Source of the DNA: Oscillospiraceae bacterium
GTDB taxonomy: Bacteria; Bacillota; Clostridia; UBA1381
Assembly (NCBI GenBank): GCA_022508725.1
Contig: JAFLUR010000006.1
Coordinates: forward strand, 1-17,893
Length of the DNA stretch: 17,893 nt
Reading direction: 5' to 3'
Part shown: one piece after another, positions 1 through 7,150 of the stretch
How the letters are laid out: the number at the start of each line of letters is the position of its first letter
Numbering within the stretch: position 1 is the first letter of the stretch
Translations under genes and position numbers: made by a program
The notes under the pieces: generated by a model
Database searches by the model: none
Told to the model about the DNA's origin: nothing
What the model saw: the letters and a program-made list of their open reading frames with translations, nothing else

Positions 1-59
1 CTTTCGCAAGAAAGTTCTTCGCATAATTATTCAAGACTTAATTGGGGGATCAATATAAT

Positions 60-1739
60 TCAGTGTCGGTTTATGACAACGGTTTTTGATTCGTCGATAT
101 AATCCACCTCCGCGCCGAGAGCTGAGGCAATCGCTCTTACGGGAATATAGGTTCTGTCTTTGTATATAAAGGGCTCGGTTTTGCTGCCGCCCGCATCAAG
201 ACACTCCGTTTCCTTTCCGTCAACAACGATTTTTATACCGTTTTTCACCACCGTTATCTCCTCGATCGTATTCGGATATATCCCCGTGCCGTCGGGGATA
301 TTGACGGTATTTCCCGACTCTATTATAACGGTGTTTGATGCCGGGTCCCAATCCACCTTGGCACCGAGAGCCTCCGCGATTGCGCGCGCGGGAAGATATG
401 TACTGTCATTAAAGGTTATGGGATAAAGCGGCGAAGAGTCGGATTCGGTCGGGAAAAAGAAGCTTCCGTTCAGCGTCATTTTGACCGCCTTGTTGATATA
501 AGCGGTAGTTCCGGAATTATTCGCATTTTCCCGGGCATAGTGTGATTTGAGCATATCACGCAGTCCGGGAACATCATTTATGTTTCCGTAACGGAAATGT
601 ATCTCGCCGTCGATTTTATCGATGGTATCGTTAAGCGCAAGCTGCCGTGATATTTCGCCCACACCGTCATGGTTCCATATGCCGTCGGAATTGTTTATCT
701 TATAGTCCGCCATTCCTATATAAAGCTTTGTCGGAGAATTTTTGAGCGTATTCGCCCACCATTCGGTAAGTATGCCGTAATCGGCGATGTCATAGCCTAT
801 ATTCCAGTATATCTGCGGAGCTATATAATCTATAAGCCCGTCAAGAGCCCATGCGCGCGTATCGGCGTACAGACCGTAATACGACTCCATTCCGTTTGTG
901 TTGCTGCCGAGCGGATTGTTTGATTTGTTCGCCCATATTCCGGAGGGACTTATGCCGAATATAATATCGGGATTTACCGCTTTTACGGCGGCGCCGAGCT
1001 CTCTTACAAGAGTGTTTACATTTTCGAGCCTCCACAGTCCCTTATCGCCGCTTCCGTACATCGCAAAAACCGCATCGTCGTCAAGTCCTTTCGAGGGATA
1101 GAAATAATCGTCCATATGAATTCCGTCAACGTTGTAATTTGCCGCGATCTCAACCGCTCCGGCTATCACCATTTCCCGTACCTCGGGTATTCCGGGGTCG
1201 AAATAGTAATTGTCATCGTAGCCCTTTGATACATATTCGGGGTGCAAAACCGCGGGATTGGACGATGCGAGCGAAGCAAATTCTTCATCCTTTCCCGTGG
1301 TAATTCTGTACGGATTTATCCATGCATGGATTTTTATGCCTTTTTTATGACATTCATCGACCCAATACGCAAGCGGGTCAAAGCCGCCGTCGGGCGCCTT
1401 TCCCTGCGTGCCGGAGATATATTTGCTCCACGGATATATCTGCGAGGGATATATACTGTCCGATACGGCGCGTACCTGAAGAAATATATTGTTTATTCCT
1501 ATATCGGCGCAGTCGTCTATTATATCATCGGCATATTTTTTCAATACCGACGCGTCTGTGGTCATTGAGACCGGATAATCCATATTGTAAATGAGGGATA
1601 CCCATACGCCCTTCATATCGCTGTCCGCATTTTGAGCCGCGCGGAGAGTCTTTTGCGGAACAAACCATATATTGATGATAACCGCGAGAGATAAAACAAA
1701 CGCGGAAATTTTTATGAGATGGTATTTTGTAAGTTTCAT
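60..1739 (-). CDS. Exported GHL10-family glycoside hydrolase-like protein with C-terminal copper-amine-oxidase-like domain
   Basis: 559 aa. A short basic N-terminus and a hydrophobic stretch at about residues 11-28 look like a signal peptide or membrane anchor. Residues about 43-400 match the glycosyl-hydrolase-10-like TIM barrel (GHL10/DUF187): it opens with MKGVWVSL and carries INNIFLQVR, KIHAWINPYR, YYFDPGIPEVR and DGIHMDDYFYP. From about 417 to the end are two similar units, DSTYLPARAIAEALGA and DRTYIPVRAIASALGA, each followed by a VDW/VDY segment and a TVII/TVVI strand. These are typical of the copper amine oxidase N-terminal-like domain, usually a cell-surface or stalk module. The protein is probably outside the membrane and acts on a glycan, but the substrate is unknown. 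Start is supported by AAGGAGG about 7 bases upstream of ATG. It lies 59 bases after pheA on the same strand and may share its transcript, although the functional link is not obvious. Confidence 0.87.
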   Translation of the reverse strand: MKLTKYHLIKISAFVLSLAVIINIWFVPQKTLRAAQNADSDMKGVWVSLIYNMDYPVSMTTDASVLKKYADDIIDDCADIGINNIFLQVRAVSDSIYPSQIYPWSKYISGTQGKAPDGGFDPLAYWVDECHKKGIKIHAWINPYRITTGKDEEFASLASSNPAVLHPEYVSKGYDDNYYFDPGIPEVREMVIAGAVEIAANYNVDGIHMDDYFYPSKGLDDDAVFAMYGSGDKGLWRLENVNTLVRELGAAVKAVNPDIIFGISPSGIWANKSNNPLGSNTNGMESYYGLYADTRAWALDGLIDYIAPQIYWNIGYDIADYGILTEWWANTLKNSPTKLYIGMADYKINNSDGIWNHDGVGEISRQLALNDTIDKIDGEIHFRYGNINDVPGLRDMLKSHYARENANNSGTTAYINKAVKMTLNGSFFFPTESDSSPLYPITFNDSTYLPARAIAEALGAKVDWDPASNTVIIESGNTVNIPDGTGIYPNTIEEITVVKNGIKIVVDGKETECLDAGGSKTEPFIYKDRTYIPVRAIASALGAEVDYIDESKTVVINRH

Positions 1740-1798
1740 AAGTATCTCCTCCTTTTTGATCTTCCGGGTGTGATCTTTGTCCGCCGATCGCGGGATTT

Positions 1799-2629
1799 TC
1801 AGCCGTCTGTTTTATATGAGCCCAAAAATTTATAAAAATCCGCGTTTTGCCTAATCCTGTCAAGCGCGAAATATATATCGGGATTATCCGAATTCCCCTC
1901 TATATCGACAAAAAAGACATATTCTCCCAAAGCGGTTTTTCTCGGGCGCGACTCGATCTTAAGAATATTGATATTTTTTTCCTCAAAAACCGAGAGAGCC
2001 TTGCAGAGGCAGCCCGGAACGTTCCGGGGCAATATAAAGGCTATCGAGGTCTTATCGTTTTCGCTTACTTCAAAGCACCGGTTTTGTGAGATGACCGCAA
2101 ATCTTGTACGGTTGTCCTTATTGTCGCCGCAGTTTTGCCGCAGTATTTCCAGACCGTATACCTCCGCGCCCGATGCTGAGCCTACAGCGGCGATACTGCC
2201 GTCGCTTTCCGCAGCGGCTTTTGCCGCAAAAGAAGTCGAAGCCGCCGATTCTATTTCACAGTTCCCGAAATCATCGCTTAAAATTTTCGAGCATTGACCT
2301 ATAGCCTGAGGATGCGATATGATTTTCTTTATATCTTCCTTTTTCACTCCGGGCTTTACAAGTATATTTTGTTCCACCTGTAAAACAAATTCATCGATTA
2401 TAAACAAATTCACGTCAAAGGCAAGCGCGTCAAGAGTGACGTTTATACTGCCCTCTATGGAATTTTCGATGGGTACTATGGCCGTATCCGCTGTTCCGTC
2501 CGCAACCGCTTTAATAGCCATGTATATAGCAGGATATTCGCGGATTTCGGTTTTTATTCCTTTTTTTTGTATGTATCCCTTTGCCGCCGCATGGGAAAAA
2601 GTCCCGGACGGTCCCAAATAAGCCATCAT
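1799..2629 (-). CDS. pheA: Prephenate dehydratase
   Basis: 276 aa, the usual length of a monofunctional prephenate dehydratase without a chorismate mutase domain. It converts prephenate to phenylpyruvate in phenylalanine synthesis, in the cytoplasm. The catalytic domain is about residues 1-185: YLGPSGTFSHAA at the start, VPIENSIEGS near 52-61, and the hallmark NRTRF motif at 173-177 with the catalytic threonine at 175. A C-terminal ACT domain (about 193-270) carries PRNVPGCLCKAL and the ESRP motif at 226-229 that binds phenylalanine for feedback inhibition in this family; the usual GAL motif is GCL here. Two adjacent ATG codons follow AGGAG (about 9 bases away), and the first is taken as start. 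It is 27 bases downstream of the DAHP-synthase-like gene on the same strand, a typical aromatic amino acid operon arrangement. Confidence 0.96.
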   Translation of the reverse strand: MMAYLGPSGTFSHAAAKGYIQKKGIKTEIREYPAIYMAIKAVADGTADTAIVPIENSIEGSINVTLDALAFDVNLFIIDEFVLQVEQNILVKPGVKKEDIKKIISHPQAIGQCSKILSDDFGNCEIESAASTSFAAKAAAESDGSIAAVGSASGAEVYGLEILRQNCGDNKDNRTRFAVISQNRCFEVSENDKTSIAFILPRNVPGCLCKALSVFEEKNINILKIESRPRKTALGEYVFFVDIEGNSDNPDIYFALDRIRQNADFYKFLGSYKTDG

Positions 2630-2656
2630 AATTAAAATCTCCTGTTTCCGTAATTA

Positions 2657-3673
2657 TTAAATTTCCCGCCCGACCGCCGATGCGACCGCTTTAAGCTCCC
2701 GCATAAGCGCTGTGAAGGTTTTGGGTTTCAGGGCGCGTTCTCCGTTGCTGTGCGCCTTATTCGGTTCGGGGTGTATCTCGAGCATGAGTCCGTCAGCGCC
2801 CGCAGCCAAAGCCGCCTTTGACATTGCGCCGACATATTTGAAATTGCCCGCCGCGCGTCCCGGTTCGGCTATAACGGGAAGATGAGAAAGCGATTTTACC
2901 ACGGGTATTGCGCTTATGTCGAGAGTGCTGCGCGTTGCCGTTTCAAATGTGCGTATGCCGCGTTCACAGAGTATGACCTTTGAATTGCCCTCTTTCATTA
3001 TATATTCGGCAGCCATCAGCCATTCCTCGACCGACGCGGAAAGTCCGCGCTTTAAAATAACGGTGCGGTCGGTTTTGCCCGCCTCGCTCAAAAGACTGTA
3101 ATTCTGCATATTTCGCGCGCCTATCTGTATAACGTCGCAGTATTCCGCGACCGTTTCCACATCACTTGTATCGGGGATTTCGGTGCATACGGGGATATTG
3201 TATTTTTTTCCCGCAGCTTTAAGAAACGTCAAGCCCTTGATTCCGAGAGATTCGAACCCGTATGGGGACGGTCCTTGATTGAAGACTCCGCCGGTCAAAA
3301 TACCGCCGCCGTATTCGCTTACACAGCTTGCGGCAATATCGAGCATTTCCTCGTTTTCCGCAATGTAAGGACCGGCAAAAACGGTGATATTCATGTTATC
3401 TCCGGTTTTAACGCCGCCGGAGTCGATGATACTCGGAGCTTTTTTAATTTCCTTTCCGGCAAGCTTATACGGGCGCATTATAGGCACGACATTTTCAACG
3501 CCGTCCATTGCAAGAAGCCTGTTTATACTCAAATGTCCCTTGTCGCCTATCGCGCCGATGACCGTTTTCGATTCGCCGCGTATGGGATGCGTTTTAAAAC
3601 CGTATTCGGCAAGCTGCTTTTCCACAGCCTTTATTTTTTCCTCCGACGCATTTTCTGCCATTATAATGATCAT
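2657..3673 (-). CDS. DAHP synthase-like protein (type I-beta), with metal-site residues missing
   Basis: 338 aa. It aligns along its length with type I-beta 3-deoxy-7-phosphoheptulonate synthases: an N-terminal ferredoxin-like regulatory domain (about 1-70) and a TIM barrel (about 93-338). Conserved blocks are QIGARNMQN (183-191), ILKRG (206-210), ILCERGIRTFE (234-244) and ADGLMLEIHPEP (293-304). Family-defining residues are altered. GPC is GPY (Tyr103), KPRTSPY is NQGPSPY (132-138), DPSH is EPGR (Arg273 in place of the metal histidine), and the final SDG is SNG (Asn310). Only Glu299 of the four expected metal ligands (Cys, His, Glu, Asp, from memory of the Thermotoga enzyme) remains. It may be inactive, regulatory, or act on a different substrate. 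SD GGAGG precedes the ATG, and it heads the run containing pheA, consistent with an aromatic-pathway role. Family membership is secure; activity is not. Confidence 0.88.
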   Translation of the reverse strand: MIIIMAENASEEKIKAVEKQLAEYGFKTHPIRGESKTVIGAIGDKGHLSINRLLAMDGVENVVPIMRPYKLAGKEIKKAPSIIDSGGVKTGDNMNITVFAGPYIAENEEMLDIAASCVSEYGGGILTGGVFNQGPSPYGFESLGIKGLTFLKAAGKKYNIPVCTEIPDTSDVETVAEYCDVIQIGARNMQNYSLLSEAGKTDRTVILKRGLSASVEEWLMAAEYIMKEGNSKVILCERGIRTFETATRSTLDISAIPVVKSLSHLPVIAEPGRAAGNFKYVGAMSKAALAAGADGLMLEIHPEPNKAHSNGERALKPKTFTALMRELKAVASAVGREI

Positions 3674-3690
3674 TTATCGAATCCTCCCGA

Positions 3691-3729
3691 AAAATACAGT
3701 CCGGAAAGGTTTATGCGCGACTGTATTTT
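3691..3729 (-). terminator. Hairpin in the leader of the DAHP-synthase-like gene (attenuator or galactanase terminator)
   Basis: On the minus strand, AAAATACAGTC (3729-3719) and GACTGTATTTT (3701-3691) form a perfect 11-bp stem around a 17-nt loop, with one more T after it. It lies just before the Shine-Dalgarno of the DAHP-synthase-like gene and downstream of that gene's predicted promoter. It could terminate galactanase transcripts, attenuate the aromatic operon, or both. No leader peptide rich in aromatic codons is visible. Confidence 0.6.
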
Positions 3730-3762
3730 AATATTATATATATATGATAACCGTCCTAAAAT

Positions 3763-3792
3763 ATTGTATCATACGGCGGCTGTCCGTGTCAA
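3763..3792 (-). promoter_or_regulatory. Sigma-A-type promoter for the DAHP synthase-like/pheA/GHL10 run
   Basis: On the minus strand, TTGACA (3792-3787), an 18-base spacer and TACAAT (3768-3763). The predicted start is about 3757, giving a leader of about 84 nt with the hairpin at 3691-3729. The -35 box lies immediately after the galactanase stop codon. Confidence 0.7.
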
Positions 3793-3793
3793 G

Positions 3794-5872
3794 CTATTCG
3801 GCATTGTACGGCACGCACAGCGGTTTTATGTTTTCCGTGCCGTCAAAAAACATCAGTTTGATTTGAGTTCCGTATCTTTTGGGCGGTATATCGCACTCGC
3901 GGCTGTTTTCATCCATATTTTCCATAGTAACGTTCGAGAGCGCGCCGTCCTTATATTCGGCGATTATAAGTATACCGCCGTCTTTACCCGCAACGCGCCA
4001 TTTTTTGCCGTTTTTTGAGATATACACGTCATTTTCGCTTGTGTTTGCGCCGATTATGCCGATGCTGTCGGTGTCGGGAGCTTTGCGGAATATCTCATGC
4101 CCCCGGCTGTCGGTTATGACCGTATCATCGGAAAAATCGGCTTGCGCAAAATATTCTCCGTATTTGTCTGAGGATATTTTGATTTTTTCGCCGTTTACGG
4201 AAATATAATTATCCTTGCCGGTATTTTTTCCGAATATGCGGATCTTATCCGAGGATGAGCGTGTTTTGTCATATACGTCGAATACCGGAAGCATTTTTCC
4301 GTCAAAGCCGAAAAGAGTTGTGTTTGATACGACATTCGGACCGATCCACCCCCCGGTATTGACAGCCCAGCCCGTTTTTCCGTTTGTGTTTATCATAAGC
4401 GGATCCCAGTAAATATCGCCTATAATGCGCCCCGTTTCGGAAGATTTTATTTCGGCGAACAAATCCGCCATAAACGCCTTTTGTCCCGACTCGGACTGCC
4501 CGTAAATATCATCGTAGGGACCGCAGTTTTCAAGCTGTCCGCCCCAACCGTCCGCTCTTTTTTCGTTGAAATTATATCCCGTTTCCATAATGATAATGTC
4601 TTTGTCGAATTTTTTTGCGATATAATCGTAAAATTTCACGACATATCGATTATCCATCATTTTATTCTTGTCGGTTATTTCGAGATTAAGCCAGTACGGA
4701 TAATACGATGAGCCTATAATATCGTATTTTATGCCGTATTCGGCGCATTTGCCGAAGAAATATTCATACTGCGAATATGTGCCGTATTCTCCCGACATAT
4801 TGATATGCAAAACGGTGCGGCATTCGGGGGAAACCGCTTTTACCGCGTCATAGCCGGCATTGATAAGCCGCGCGAAGCTTTCCCATTGCGGATTGTCGGG
4901 ATCGCGGTAAAGCTCTCCGTAAGGATAGAGAATACCGCTTTGTATTTCGTTTCCCACGGAAACGAATTCCGGTTCGGTGCCCTGATTTTTCATTTTGGTC
5001 ATGAAATCGTATGTATAATCATACACAAGCTCACAGAGCTTATCCACAGCCTCCTCATCGGATAAGCCTTCAATCCGGCTGCGCCATTCGGAGGGGATGA
5101 CCTGATTATGCGCGTCTGTCCAGTAATCGCTGTAATTAAAGGTAAGCAGCAGCCGCATACCCTTTTCGTTTGCGCGTCGGGCAAGGCGTAAAATACCCTC
5201 TTCCTCTTGATATTTTTGGGGAAGATACCATCCGTTTACCGCTGTATCGGCGCCTGTTTTGTTAAAAAGGCGTATTCTTGCGAGGCTTATTCCGTTTTCG
5301 GACATTATTTGCAGTGCGTCCGCCGCGGAGCCGTCCCGTCTTTTGAAAATCCCGCCGTTATCCTCTACATATTCAAGCTCGGATATATCTCCTCCGGTGA
5401 GAAATTCGGCGCGTTCCTCCGACGCGTCGAGTGAAAGCGAGTCTATGCATACCGTTCCGCCGCCGCAGGCGCATATCGAAATATGACATTTTCCGTCCCT
5501 GTCCGCATGGATGTTGGGGACGGTTACTTTTTTGAAAGTATCGGATGGGGGTATAACGGTGACGGCGGCGGTTCTGCCCTCGGTTTGCACGCTGATATAC
5601 GCGAGTCCGTCCGCCGAGCTGTTTTTGGTATATGCGGTAAGCGTGTAAATTCCGGGCTGTGCCGATATATCTCCCGATATTGTGTATTCTCTCTCACCGG
5701 GATTTATTTTTAAGTATTTTCCGGTATAGCCCCCTTCCGATATTTCCGACCTGCTTTCGGTTTCGGTCCATCCGCTCATGCTTTCGAAATCTCCGTCGGC
5801 ATCCGTTCCGGCAAATGCGCGTCCCGAAATTATCAGCATAATAAGTCCTGTGAGAAGTATTATTTTTTTCAT
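3794..5872 (-). CDS. Secreted GH53 arabinogalactan endo-beta-1,4-galactanase with N-terminal carbohydrate-binding-like domain
   Basis: 692 aa, longer than a bare GH53 catalytic domain (about 350-400 aa). Residues 1-21 are a signal peptide ending SGRAFA. Residues about 25-150 look like a beta-sandwich of the galactose-binding type (ISAQPGIYTLTAYTKN, then CIDSLSLDA). The GH53 barrel runs about 160-550: ARIRLFNKTG, LLLTFNYSDYWTDAHNQ, the acid/base glutamate in VSVGNEIQSG (Glu309) and the nucleophile in IIIMETGYNF (Glu430). The last about 130 residues are an undefined beta-rich tail. It would cut beta-1,4-galactan side chains of pectin outside the cell. The start follows a GGGGGG purine run about 7 bases upstream. 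A TTGCAT-17-TATAAT promoter lies at 5999-6027. The GH35 gene at 9719 could act on its products. Confidence 0.93.
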   Translation of the reverse strand: MKKIILLTGLIMLIISGRAFAGTDADGDFESMSGWTETESRSEISEGGYTGKYLKINPGEREYTISGDISAQPGIYTLTAYTKNSSADGLAYISVQTEGRTAAVTVIPPSDTFKKVTVPNIHADRDGKCHISICACGGGTVCIDSLSLDASEERAEFLTGGDISELEYVEDNGGIFKRRDGSAADALQIMSENGISLARIRLFNKTGADTAVNGWYLPQKYQEEEGILRLARRANEKGMRLLLTFNYSDYWTDAHNQVIPSEWRSRIEGLSDEEAVDKLCELVYDYTYDFMTKMKNQGTEPEFVSVGNEIQSGILYPYGELYRDPDNPQWESFARLINAGYDAVKAVSPECRTVLHINMSGEYGTYSQYEYFFGKCAEYGIKYDIIGSSYYPYWLNLEITDKNKMMDNRYVVKFYDYIAKKFDKDIIIMETGYNFNEKRADGWGGQLENCGPYDDIYGQSESGQKAFMADLFAEIKSSETGRIIGDIYWDPLMINTNGKTGWAVNTGGWIGPNVVSNTTLFGFDGKMLPVFDVYDKTRSSSDKIRIFGKNTGKDNYISVNGEKIKISSDKYGEYFAQADFSDDTVITDSRGHEIFRKAPDTDSIGIIGANTSENDVYISKNGKKWRVAGKDGGILIIAEYKDGALSNVTMENMDENSRECDIPPKRYGTQIKLMFFDGTENIKPLCVPYNAE

Positions 5873-5974
5873 ACAATGTCCCCCCGTTTTTAAGATTTAT
5901 GTTTCTTTCATATTTGCCCCGTATTTTTGACGGAATTCGACAATCAAAAAATATTCCTATGGAATAAATTGGAA

Positions 5975-6003
5975 TTGACAAAATATCCCAAAAGTGGTAT
6001 TAT
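5975..6003 (+). promoter_or_regulatory. Promoter reading toward the DUF1492-like gene
   Basis: TTGACA (5975-5980), a 17-base spacer and TATTAT (5998-6003), close to the sigma-A consensus. The predicted start is near 6010, leaving a leader of about 285 nt before the ATG at 6295. Confidence 0.7.
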
Positions 6004-6027
6004 ATAAATAAAGATTGCATAATGCAA
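5999..6027 (-). promoter_or_regulatory. Promoter for the GH53 galactanase, overlapping the opposing promoter
   Basis: On the minus strand, TTGCAT (6027-6022), a 17-base spacer and TATAAT (6004-5999). Its -10 box covers almost the same bases as the -10 box of the plus-strand promoter, and its -35 is half of the palindrome at 6015-6027. The leader would be about 120 nt. Confidence 0.65.
6015..6027. promoter_or_regulatory. Operator-like palindrome TTGCAT-A-ATGCAA
   Basis: A perfect 6-1-6 inverted repeat placed at about +5 to +17 of the plus-strand promoter and over the -35 of the minus-strand promoter. A protein bound here would be expected to block both. Confidence 0.45.
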
Positions 6028-6294
6028 CACCTGTAATCCCTTATTAAATAATATTATAACAGAAGAACGGAGACTTTTCAAGGAAAACGCCGTATAAATC
6101 AAATATCAAAAAATAATTTGAAAAACAGTGCGTTTGAGAAGCGCTTGCGCGCAGGTCGATTGTAAAGCTTCTTTATTACCGGTCGCCTGTTGCCGTCAAG
6201 ATAAGCGTATATTTTTCCGTAAATTATTTTTCGATCTTTTTAAAACCGGTGTTTATCCAAAATATCCGGAAATACGAAAGGAGCAAATTTTATT

Positions 6295-6657
6295 ATGGTA
6301 AAGGATTTTTTGAAAAAATACGACAAGCTGATGAAGGAGCTGAAACAGATGGATCAGGCGGTGTCGGAGCTGAAAAAGGTACGAATAATAGATTTGACCG
6401 ACGACAGTCCGCTGAGACCGAGCATTGTGAGCATTATCGACAGGTATAACAAAAAGATAGAGGACATAATTACCGAGAGGACAAGACTTGAGGATCTGAT
6501 AGATATGCTTGACGATCCTCTTGAGCGCGCGGTTATGCGTTACAAATACATAGAATGTATGAAGTGGGAGGATGTATGCCGCAAAATATGCTATGAATGG
6601 TCGCAGACTCACAGAATACACAGAAAAGCGCTTACGCATCTTGAAAAATATGTATAA
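6295..6657 (+). CDS. DUF1492-like / sigma-70 region 4-like small regulatory protein
   Basis: 120 aa. The N-terminal half is a long charged helix, likely a coiled coil (LKKYDKLMKELKQM, then IIDRYNKKIEDII). The C-terminal third reads LDDPLERAVMRYKYIECMKWEDVCRKICY followed by SQTHRIHRKALTHLEKY. It resembles DUF1492/ArpU-type proteins in which a sigma region 4-like helix-turn-helix recognises DNA. That family is usually found in phage late-gene control, but no phage genes surround this one, so it may be a prophage remnant or a recruited host regulator. The start is the ATG after AAAGGAG, with a long spacing of about 11 bases. It diverges from the GH53 galactanase through overlapping promoters. 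Function is inferred from family resemblance only. Confidence 0.72.
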   Translation: MVKDFLKKYDKLMKELKQMDQAVSELKKVRIIDLTDDSPLRPSIVSIIDRYNKKIEDIITERTRLEDLIDMLDDPLERAVMRYKYIECMKWEDVCRKICYEWSQTHRIHRKALTHLEKYV

Positions 6658-6664
6658 GGCATGG

Positions 6665-6693
6665 ATTTTATCGCCATCCGGGCGAAAAATTTT
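6665..6693 (+). terminator. Terminator-like hairpin after the DUF1492-like gene
   Basis: ATTTT plus TCGCC (6665-6675, one bulged A) pairs with GGCGA plus AAAAT (6681-6690) around loop ATCCG, followed by a short TTT. It is 7 bases beyond the stop codon. Confidence 0.5.
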
Positions 6694-6715
6694 ATGCTGA
6701 ACATAAAAAACGGGC

Positions 6716-6754
6716 AAAACAACGTATCCGCGCTTTGGCGGAAGGGTTGTTTTT
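6716..6754. terminator. Bidirectional terminator-like hairpin between convergent genes
   Basis: AAAACAAC (6716-6723) pairs with GTTGTTTT (6746-6753), and inside it TCCGC (6727-6731) pairs with GCGGA (6738-6742), separated by a 3x3 internal loop. A and T runs at the two ends suit termination in both directions, between the plus-strand DUF1492-like gene and minus-strand copA. Confidence 0.6.
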
Positions 6755-6937
6755 AATCCCGACCCTCGAAACAACGGCAGACAAATACAGCGGCATAAAA
6801 TCCGTCTGTCTGCGTTGGCTGTCCTCGATAGGCTCAGGGGCCTGTCTTGCGGCAGCTGTCTTGATATACGAAATTTCTGCCGTTATCTTTATCCGCCGAC
6901 GTTTCAAGGATTGGTATTACCCGTTTTTTTCGGACGG

Positions 6938-7150
6938 TTAAGATTTTGCGCCGAGAAATTTATATCCCGCTTCTTCTATTGCCGATTTAAATGCGCTCTC
7001 GTCGATATCTCCGCCGAATACAACGGTAACAAGATTATTGTCATGATCCGCCTTTACGCTTTCCACACCGTCTATTGCCGAAACAGCCTTTGCGACGGTA
7101 CCTTCACAGTGGGCGCACATCATGCCTTCAACGTTGAATTCCTTTGTCAT
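6938..7150 (-). CDS. CopZ-like copper chaperone from an internal start within copA
   Basis: A 70-aa protein in the same frame as the C-terminal end of the copA ATPase reading frame. Its ATG at 7150 is preceded by AAGGAGGTGA (AGGAGG at 7164-7159, 8 bases from the ATG), one of the best Shine-Dalgarno sequences in the window although it lies inside an open reading frame. The product begins MTKEFNVEGMMCAHCEG and spans a whole HMA fold with the MxCxxC copper motif, ending GYKFLGAKS. As a free protein it would be a cytosolic Cu(I) chaperone of the CopZ/Atx1 type delivering copper to CopA. Two readings fit: dual expression (fusion domain plus free chaperone), or an old copA-copZ gene pair that lost the intervening stop. 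The sequence shows the site; its use is inferred. Confidence 0.55.
   Translation of the reverse strand: MTKEFNVEGMMCAHCEGTVAKAVSAIDGVESVKADHDNNLVTVVFGGDIDESAFKSAIEEAGYKFLGAKS

Larger units (their letters stand above)
5873..6294. other. Intergenic region (422 bp) between the divergent galactanase and DUF1492-like genes
   Basis: AT-rich. It holds overlapping divergent promoters at 5975-6027, a small inverted repeat ATTCC-TAT-GGAAT (5953-5965), and a 285-nt leader for the plus-strand gene. In that leader AGAAGC (6137-6142) and GCTTCT (6167-6172) could form a weak hairpin, and an 8-bp palindrome AAGCGCTT (6139-6146) resembles the core of LacI/CcpA operators without matching a full cre site. No convincing small gene was found, though the long leader could hide a small RNA. 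Confidence 0.5.

Noticed and set aside
1..59. Terminator for the GHL10-like gene at the left edge
   Set aside because: Only short imperfect pairings (such as around CTTTCGCAAGAAAG) without a T run; too weak to call.
3275..4018. 247-aa plus-strand frame
   Set aside because: It is antisense to two well-recognised genes and spans the intergenic promoter region; there is no SD or domain.
6136..6148. AAGCGCTT as a catabolite-response (cre) site
   Set aside because: The core fits, but the flanking TG and CA are out of register with the cre consensus, and it is more than 100 bases upstream of the galactanase start.
6253..6774. 173-aa minus-strand frame
   Set aside because: It is antisense to the DUF1492-like gene and crosses both terminator hairpins; the plus-strand gene has the promoter, SD and recognisable domain.
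6735..6941. 68-aa plus-strand frame after the DUF1492-like gene
   Set aside because: It starts inside a terminator-like hairpin, has no SD, runs into the copA end and resembles no family I know.
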